Source: Candidatus Krumholzibacteriia bacterium
GTDB lineage: Bacteria > Krumholzibacteriota > Krumholzibacteriia > G020349025
Direction: 5' to 3'
DNA: 28,700 nucleotides
Assembly (NCBI GenBank): GCA_035649275.1
Contig: DASRJW010000072.1
Coordinates: forward strand, 1-28,700
Shown here: one piece after another, positions 24,181 through 28,700 of the stretch
How positions within the stretch are numbered: the first letter of the stretch is position 1
Layout of the letters: each line of letters starts with the position of its first letter
Program-made: the position numbers and the translations under genes
The notes under the pieces: generated by a model
What the model saw: the letters and a program-made list of their open reading frames with translations, nothing else
Told to the model about the DNA's origin: nothing
Database searches by the model: none

Positions 24181-26829
24181 ATGGCCGGTAAGTGCTTGCT
24201 GTGGTTCGTGTTGATGTTTGCGGTCGGACTCACCTGCAGCTCCGTCCAGGCGCAGATCCCAAAGCGGACCTACGAGACCAAGAGCTGCGGGGGCGATGCT
24301 CCCCGTGTCGATGGCATCCTGGATGACGGCTGCTGGAACAGCGTGGAATGGGCCACCGACTTCGTCCAGTGGCAGCCCACGGAAGGCGCTGCGCCTACGA
24401 ACCAGACCGCCTTCAAAATCCTTTACGACCAGGATGCCCTCTACATCGCCTATCGGGCCTACGACAGCGAGCCCGGGAAGATCGCCGATCATCTGACGCG
24501 GCGGGACCGTTTCCCGGGCGATTGGGTCGAGGTCAACATCGACAGCTACCACGACCTGAGGTCCGGTTTTTCCTTCACCTCCAGTGTCTCGGGCACCCGG
24601 GGCGACGAGTTCATCTCCGAAGATGGCGACAACTGGGACGGCAACTGGGATCCGATCTGGCAACTCGCCACCCATATCGACTCCGAGGGCTGGACGGCGG
24701 AGCTCCGCATCCCTTTCAGCCAGCTGCGTTTTTCCCACACGGATGAGCAGGTCTGGGGACTACAGGTACAGCGCCGGCTGTTCCGCAAGGAAGAGCGCTC
24801 CTTGTGGCAGCCCAAGTCCAAGGACGATCCGGGCTGGGTGAGCCGCTTCGGCGAGCTGCGCGGCATCCACGGCGTCCGCCCGCGCCGTCAGGTGGAGCTG
24901 CTGCCCTATGCGCTCGCTCGCGGCGAGCGCTTCGAGGCTGTGCCGGGAGATCCGTTCAACGACGGCTCGGACCGAGACGCCGAAGTCGGCTTGGACGGCA
25001 AGTATGGCGTCACCGGGGATCTCACCCTCGATTTCACCGTGAACCCCGACTTCGGGCAGGTGGAGGCCGACCCCTCGGTCATCAACCTCACCGCCTTCGA
25101 GACCTTCTTCCCCGAGAAGCGCCCGTTCTTCGTCGAGGGCAAGAACATCACCAGCTTTCAGATCGCCCCTTCCATCGCCGGCGGCAACTTCACCCAGGAC
25201 AACCTCTTTTACTCGCGGCGCATCGGGAGACATCCACAGGCCGGAGCCGACGCGGACGCCGACCTGAACGAGTACGCCGACTTGCCGCAGAACACCACCA
25301 TCCTCGCCGCCCTGAAGATGACGGGGAAGACGGAAGGCGGTCTCTCCGTGGGGGCGCTCGAGAGCGTCACCGCGAAGGAGGAGGCCACCATCGCCACTCC
25401 CACCGGCGACCACGACCAGACGGTCGAGCCGCTGACCAACTTCTTCGTGGGCCGATTGCAGAAGGACATCCACAAGGGCAACACGCGCGTCGGCGCCATG
25501 CTCACCATGACCCACCGGAACCTCGACGACCCCAACGTCGATTTCCTGCACCAAGCCGCCTACACCGGGGGCATGGATCTCTACCATTCGTGGCGCAACA
25601 AGGTGTGGTACGTGGCGCTCAACGGGGTCGCGAGCCGGGTCCAAGGCAGCGAGGGCGCACTCGAGCGCACCCAGACCGGCTCGGCCCGCTACTTCCAGCG
25701 GCCGGACAACGACTACGAGTCCGTGGACACCACCCGCACTTCCCTCGCCGGCCATGCCGGCTCCTTCCGTCTCGGCCGGGTGAGCGGTGCCGGGGTTCGC
25801 TTCGAATCCGGCGTCGCCTGGCGCTCCCCCGGTTTCGAGATCAACGACATCGGCTTCATGCAGCGCGCCGACGAGGTGAACCAGTTCTCCTGGGTGGGCT
25901 GGGCGAGCCGCAACCCCTTCGGGATCTGGCGCCGCATCGGCGTGAACGGCAATCAGTGGCTGAACTGGGACTTCGGCGGCAGTCCCCTCTCGCAGCAGCT
26001 CAACACCAACTTCAACATGGACTTCAAAAACAACTGGTTCGCCGGCGCCGGCCTGACCCACCTCTTCGAGCGACTTTCCAACACCGCGCTCCGTGGTGGG
26101 CCGTCCTCCCTCTGGCCCGGCGAGTGGTATTCCGAGTTCTGGGTGAACACGGACGGCCGCCGCCGTGTGTCCGGGGGGTTCGGCGCCGGGCGGGGATGGG
26201 GCGACGACGATTTCTACGAACACCGCGAGGTCTGGGCGGACCTCTCCATCCTGCCGCAGAACGCCCTCCGCCTCACCTTCTCTCCCTCCTACTCCACCGA
26301 TCGACAAGACCTGCAGTACGTGGAGACGAACGACTATGCCGGCGACCCGCGGTACCTCTTTGGCAGCCTCGACCAGGAAACCTTCCGAATCACCGCGCGC
26401 ATCGACTACACGGTGACGCCGAATCTGACCATCCAGTACTATGGCGCGCCCTTCATTTCCGCCGGGAGCTACTCGGCATTCAAGCGCATCACGGCCCCCC
26501 GTGCCGAGGCCTACAATGATCGCTTCCACGTTTTCAGCGACCAGCAGATCCAGCTTGTGGGTAATGAGTACACCGTGGACGAGAACGTCGACGGCACCGT
26601 CGATTACAGGTTCGACAACCCGGAATTCAACTTCCGCGACTTCAACTCCAATCTGGTGATCCGCTGGGAGTTCCAACCTGGATCCACCTTCTTCGTGGTC
26701 TGGCAGCAGTCGCGCAACGAGCAACTGCCCCAGGGTAGCTTCGAGCTGCAGAACGACATCGGTGGGCTCTTCGACGTCCACCCCCACAACGTCTTCCTGC
26801 TCAAGATCAACAAGTGGTTCACCCTCTGA
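24181..26829 (+). CDS. DUF5916 outer-membrane protein with CBM9-like N-terminal domain
   Basis: An 882-residue exported protein. The signal peptide ends near VQA (residue 24). Residues about 35-230 form a CBM9/DOMON-like carbohydrate-binding domain (RVDGILDDGCW, LYIAYRAYDSEP, WTAELRIPFSQLRF). The remainder is a DUF5916 beta-barrel whose hallmark is intact around 281-322: FTVNPDFGQVEADPSVINL followed by TAFETFFPEKRPFFVEG. Repeated amphipathic strands run to the C-terminus (FLLKINKWFTL). The family is common in Bacteroidota, Gemmatimonadota and related lineages and probably sits in the outer membrane; its substrate is not established, though the CBM9-like domain hints at glycans. AAGGAAG precedes the ATG. 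It is followed after 93 bp by a secreted protease gene in the same direction. Confidence 0.88.
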   Translation: MAGKCLLWFVLMFAVGLTCSSVQAQIPKRTYETKSCGGDAPRVDGILDDGCWNSVEWATDFVQWQPTEGAAPTNQTAFKILYDQDALYIAYRAYDSEPGKIADHLTRRDRFPGDWVEVNIDSYHDLRSGFSFTSSVSGTRGDEFISEDGDNWDGNWDPIWQLATHIDSEGWTAELRIPFSQLRFSHTDEQVWGLQVQRRLFRKEERSLWQPKSKDDPGWVSRFGELRGIHGVRPRRQVELLPYALARGERFEAVPGDPFNDGSDRDAEVGLDGKYGVTGDLTLDFTVNPDFGQVEADPSVINLTAFETFFPEKRPFFVEGKNITSFQIAPSIAGGNFTQDNLFYSRRIGRHPQAGADADADLNEYADLPQNTTILAALKMTGKTEGGLSVGALESVTAKEEATIATPTGDHDQTVEPLTNFFVGRLQKDIHKGNTRVGAMLTMTHRNLDDPNVDFLHQAAYTGGMDLYHSWRNKVWYVALNGVASRVQGSEGALERTQTGSARYFQRPDNDYESVDTTRTSLAGHAGSFRLGRVSGAGVRFESGVAWRSPGFEINDIGFMQRADEVNQFSWVGWASRNPFGIWRRIGVNGNQWLNWDFGGSPLSQQLNTNFNMDFKNNWFAGAGLTHLFERLSNTALRGGPSSLWPGEWYSEFWVNTDGRRRVSGGFGAGRGWGDDDFYEHREVWADLSILPQNALRLTFSPSYSTDRQDLQYVETNDYAGDPRYLFGSLDQETFRITARIDYTVTPNLTIQYYGAPFISAGSYSAFKRITAPRAEAYNDRFHVFSDQQIQLVGNEYTVDENVDGTVDYRFDNPEFNFRDFNSNLVIRWEFQPGSTFFVVWQQSRNEQLPQGSFELQNDIGGLFDVHPHNVFLLKINKWFTL

Positions 26830-26922
26830 GACTTCCGTCTCGCCGTCGGGCTCCGCGTCTCGACCTGTGCTACCGTGGTCGAGCGGCGTTTCCTCGCGCC
26901 AGGAACAGACCAGGAGGCACGC

Positions 26923-28700
26923 ATGTCCAGACCGTGGATGTGGCGCTGGGCTGTCACGTCGCTCCACCTCGGGGTCATCCTTTTACCGACCAATCGGTCT
27001 GTGGGAGCGCCCACTCCTCATCTCTTTGCGGCTCCCGCCCGTGCGTCTCTGGCTGCTGCCACTCCCGCTGCTCGCCACGAGGTCGTGGTGCTCCTCCGGG
27101 CAGATTCGCCCCTCGTGGTCGGTGCTGCCGGCAAGCTCTCGTCTTCCCATCCCGGGCTGGCGGGAATCTTGACCCGCCACGGTTTCGCACAGGCAGCACG
27201 CCTCGATCGAGGAGCAACGTCTTCGGGCCCTGGGGACCGGGGCGGCGGTTACTATCGGCTCACCAGTCTGCGGACCGATTGCGATCCTGTGCAGGCAGCA
27301 GCGGAGCTACGCGCCACGGGCCTCTTCCGCGCCGTGGTGGCCAACACCTCTGTGCGTTTGTTCGCGTCGAGACCGTCCTACGGCGAGCTGCAGAAGCATC
27401 GGACGGCCCCGCGCCCCACCGCCTCCCTGCCCGACGATCCGTACTTGCTCCTCCAGTGGCACATCGACTCGGGTGACGCCGCTGACGTGGCGTTGCCGGA
27501 AGCCTGGGACCTGGAGCGCGGCAACCCTGGCGTCGTCATCGCCATCATGGATACGGGGGTCGATACGGGACACCCCGATCTCGCCGGCGCGCTGTGGACC
27601 AACCCGGGGGAGGTGGCAGGGAACGGCCGCGACGACGACGGCAACGGCTTCGCCGACGACATCCACGGCTGGGACTTCGGCGGCGACGACGCCGATCCGC
27701 GGCCGCACGCCACGCCCGATGTCTCCGGCCTCGATGTGGGCTTCCACGGCACGCACACGGCAGGCATCGCCTCGGCCGCCACGGACAACGGCATCGGCAT
27801 CGCCGGTGCCGGTTGGGATTGCGGCCTCATGGCGCTCAAGGTCACGGACCCGAGCGGCGCGATCACCGATGCAGCGATCGCCGCGGCCTTCGCTTATGCA
27901 GGCGACATGGGCGCCGCGGTGCTGTCCATGAGCTTTGGCGCCGACGGCGCCCCCGGCGTGCCGGAGTTCTTCCAGGCCCTGGTGAACGACGCCACCGCGG
28001 CAGGGGTGCTGTGCGTCGCCGCGGCAGGAAACGACAGCACCGACGCCACGGTGTATCCAGCGGCGAACGACCATGTGCTGGCCGTGGGCGCCACGGACGA
28101 GACGAACGGGCGGGCTTTCTTCTCCAACTACGGCGCCTGGGTGGATGTGGCCGCTCCCGGCACGCTCATCTTTTCGTCCATTTGCGACAACTACGAGTTC
28201 GACCTGATCTCGCAGCTCTTCTATCTCTTGTTCTTCGGCTGGGACGGTGTGAACCCGTACATGGTCTCCGACGGCACCTCCATGGCGTGCCCCCTGACGG
28301 CGGGAGTGTGCGCTCTGGTGCGCGCCGCGGCGCCCAACCTGAGCCCCGACGCGGTGGCCCAGCTCGTCGCCAGCACCGGCGATGTCCTGCCCTTCGACCA
28401 CCCCATCGGCACGAAGGTGAACGCGCTCCACGCGGTGCAAGCGGCACAGGTGGTGAGCGACGCCTTGGCCCTGCCGGCGCGGGCCCGCCTCGACGTCGTC
28501 CCCAACCCGTTCAACCCCGCGACCATGGTGCATTGCGTCGTCCCCGGCGCCGCGTCCCTAGGGGTCTACGACGGCGCCGGCCGATTGGTCCGCCGGCTCG
28601 CGGTCGGCCCCCTCGGCGCGGGGGAGCACGCCATACCCTGGGACGGCAAGGACGACGCCGGCCGCGCCGCCGCGAGCGGCGTGTACTTCGTCCGGCTCGA
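26923..28700 (+). CDS. Subtilisin-like serine protease (S8) with FlgD-like C-terminal module, 3' truncated
   Basis: The frame is open from the ATG at 26923 (AGGAGG six bases upstream) to the window end, giving 592 complete codons. A signal peptide and a probable inhibitory propeptide (about 50-145) precede the S8 domain. The catalytic triad is complete: Asp210 in IAIMDTGVD, His275 in FHGTHTAG and Ser453 in DGTSMACP, with the oxyanion Asn in AAAGND. A hydrophobic insertion lies at about 427-446, just before the catalytic serine. After the protease domain, VPNPFNPAT starts a FlgD-like sorting module (VYDGAGRLVRRL, WDGKDDAGR, SGVYFVRL), which the window cuts just short of its end. It is expected to be secreted or surface-attached; its target is unknown. 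It shares the sorting module with the metallophosphoesterase at 19364-22585. Confidence 0.92.
   Translation, partial: MSRPWMWRWAVTSLHLGVILLPTNRSVGAPTPHLFAAPARASLAAATPAARHEVVVLLRADSPLVVGAAGKLSSSHPGLAGILTRHGFAQAARLDRGATSSGPGDRGGGYYRLTSLRTDCDPVQAAAELRATGLFRAVVANTSVRLFASRPSYGELQKHRTAPRPTASLPDDPYLLLQWHIDSGDAADVALPEAWDLERGNPGVVIAIMDTGVDTGHPDLAGALWTNPGEVAGNGRDDDGNGFADDIHGWDFGGDDADPRPHATPDVSGLDVGFHGTHTAGIASAATDNGIGIAGAGWDCGLMALKVTDPSGAITDAAIAAAFAYAGDMGAAVLSMSFGADGAPGVPEFFQALVNDATAAGVLCVAAAGNDSTDATVYPAANDHVLAVGATDETNGRAFFSNYGAWVDVAAPGTLIFSSICDNYEFDLISQLFYLLFFGWDGVNPYMVSDGTSMACPLTAGVCALVRAAAPNLSPDAVAQLVASTGDVLPFDHPIGTKVNALHAVQAAQVVSDALALPARARLDVVPNPFNPATMVHCVVPGAASLGVYDGAGRLVRRLAVGPLGAGEHAIPWDGKDDAGRAAASGVYFVRL

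Overview
The window is visibly GC-rich bacterial chromosome with tightly packed genes on both strands. Several features point to a Gram-negative, FCB-like lineage: an FadL-type porin, a DUF5916 outer-membrane barrel with an N-terminal CBM9-like domain, and two secreted proteins ending in FlgD-like/T9SS-like C-terminal modules. Candidatus Eisenbacteria, Krumholzibacteria, Latescibacteria or Gemmatimonadota would fit; this is inferred from protein style, not from a marker gene. I see no rRNA, convincing tRNA, transposase, phage gene or CRISPR array.

Layout. 1-1168: the 3' part of an FadL-like porin. 1413-5166 (minus): a run reading, in transcription order, short HPF/RaiA-type ribosome hibernation factor, Rnk-like GreA/B-C-terminal protein, DoxX-like membrane protein, a possible 60-residue small protein overlapping a strong hairpin, FAD/NAD(P)H reductase, Rieske ferredoxin and a diheme peroxidase-like lipoprotein. 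A NhaR-type LysR regulator (5389-6360) is divergent from it. 6520-6884 (minus): two tiny genes, the first an lmo0937-type membrane protein. 7203-10898: an NtrC-type response regulator, its histidine kinase and a small proline-rich lipoprotein, ending at a perfect GC hairpin.

11163-12326 (minus): an SdrD-B-type lipoprotein. 12511-14510: a CstA transporter with a TTG start and a possible 18-codon ORF behind it. 14584-15228: a glycine-zipper protein whose 3' end overlaps that of the convergent glycogen debranching enzyme GlgX (15213-17354). 17777-18147: three hairpins leading into a single-RRM RNA-binding protein, followed at 18273 by a three-histidine-box fatty-acid desaturase. This pairing resembles a cold-response set.

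19364-22585 (minus): a 1073-residue secreted metallophosphoesterase with cadherin-like repeats, a DNRLRE-like domain and a sorting module. 22847-23980: an Rsm22/METTL17-type methyltransferase-like protein that keeps four cysteines suited to an Fe-S cluster. 24181-26829: the DUF5916 barrel. 26923-28700: a subtilisin-like protease, cut by the window end.

How they fit together. The 1.4-6.4 kb block couples ribosome/RNA polymerase stress factors to an oxygenase-less electron-transfer chain under a probable NhaR-family regulator. It is the best candidate for an undescribed system. The RRM leader and the Fe-S-type Rsm22 homologue are the next most interesting. All functional statements rest on motif recognition by eye; no database search was run.
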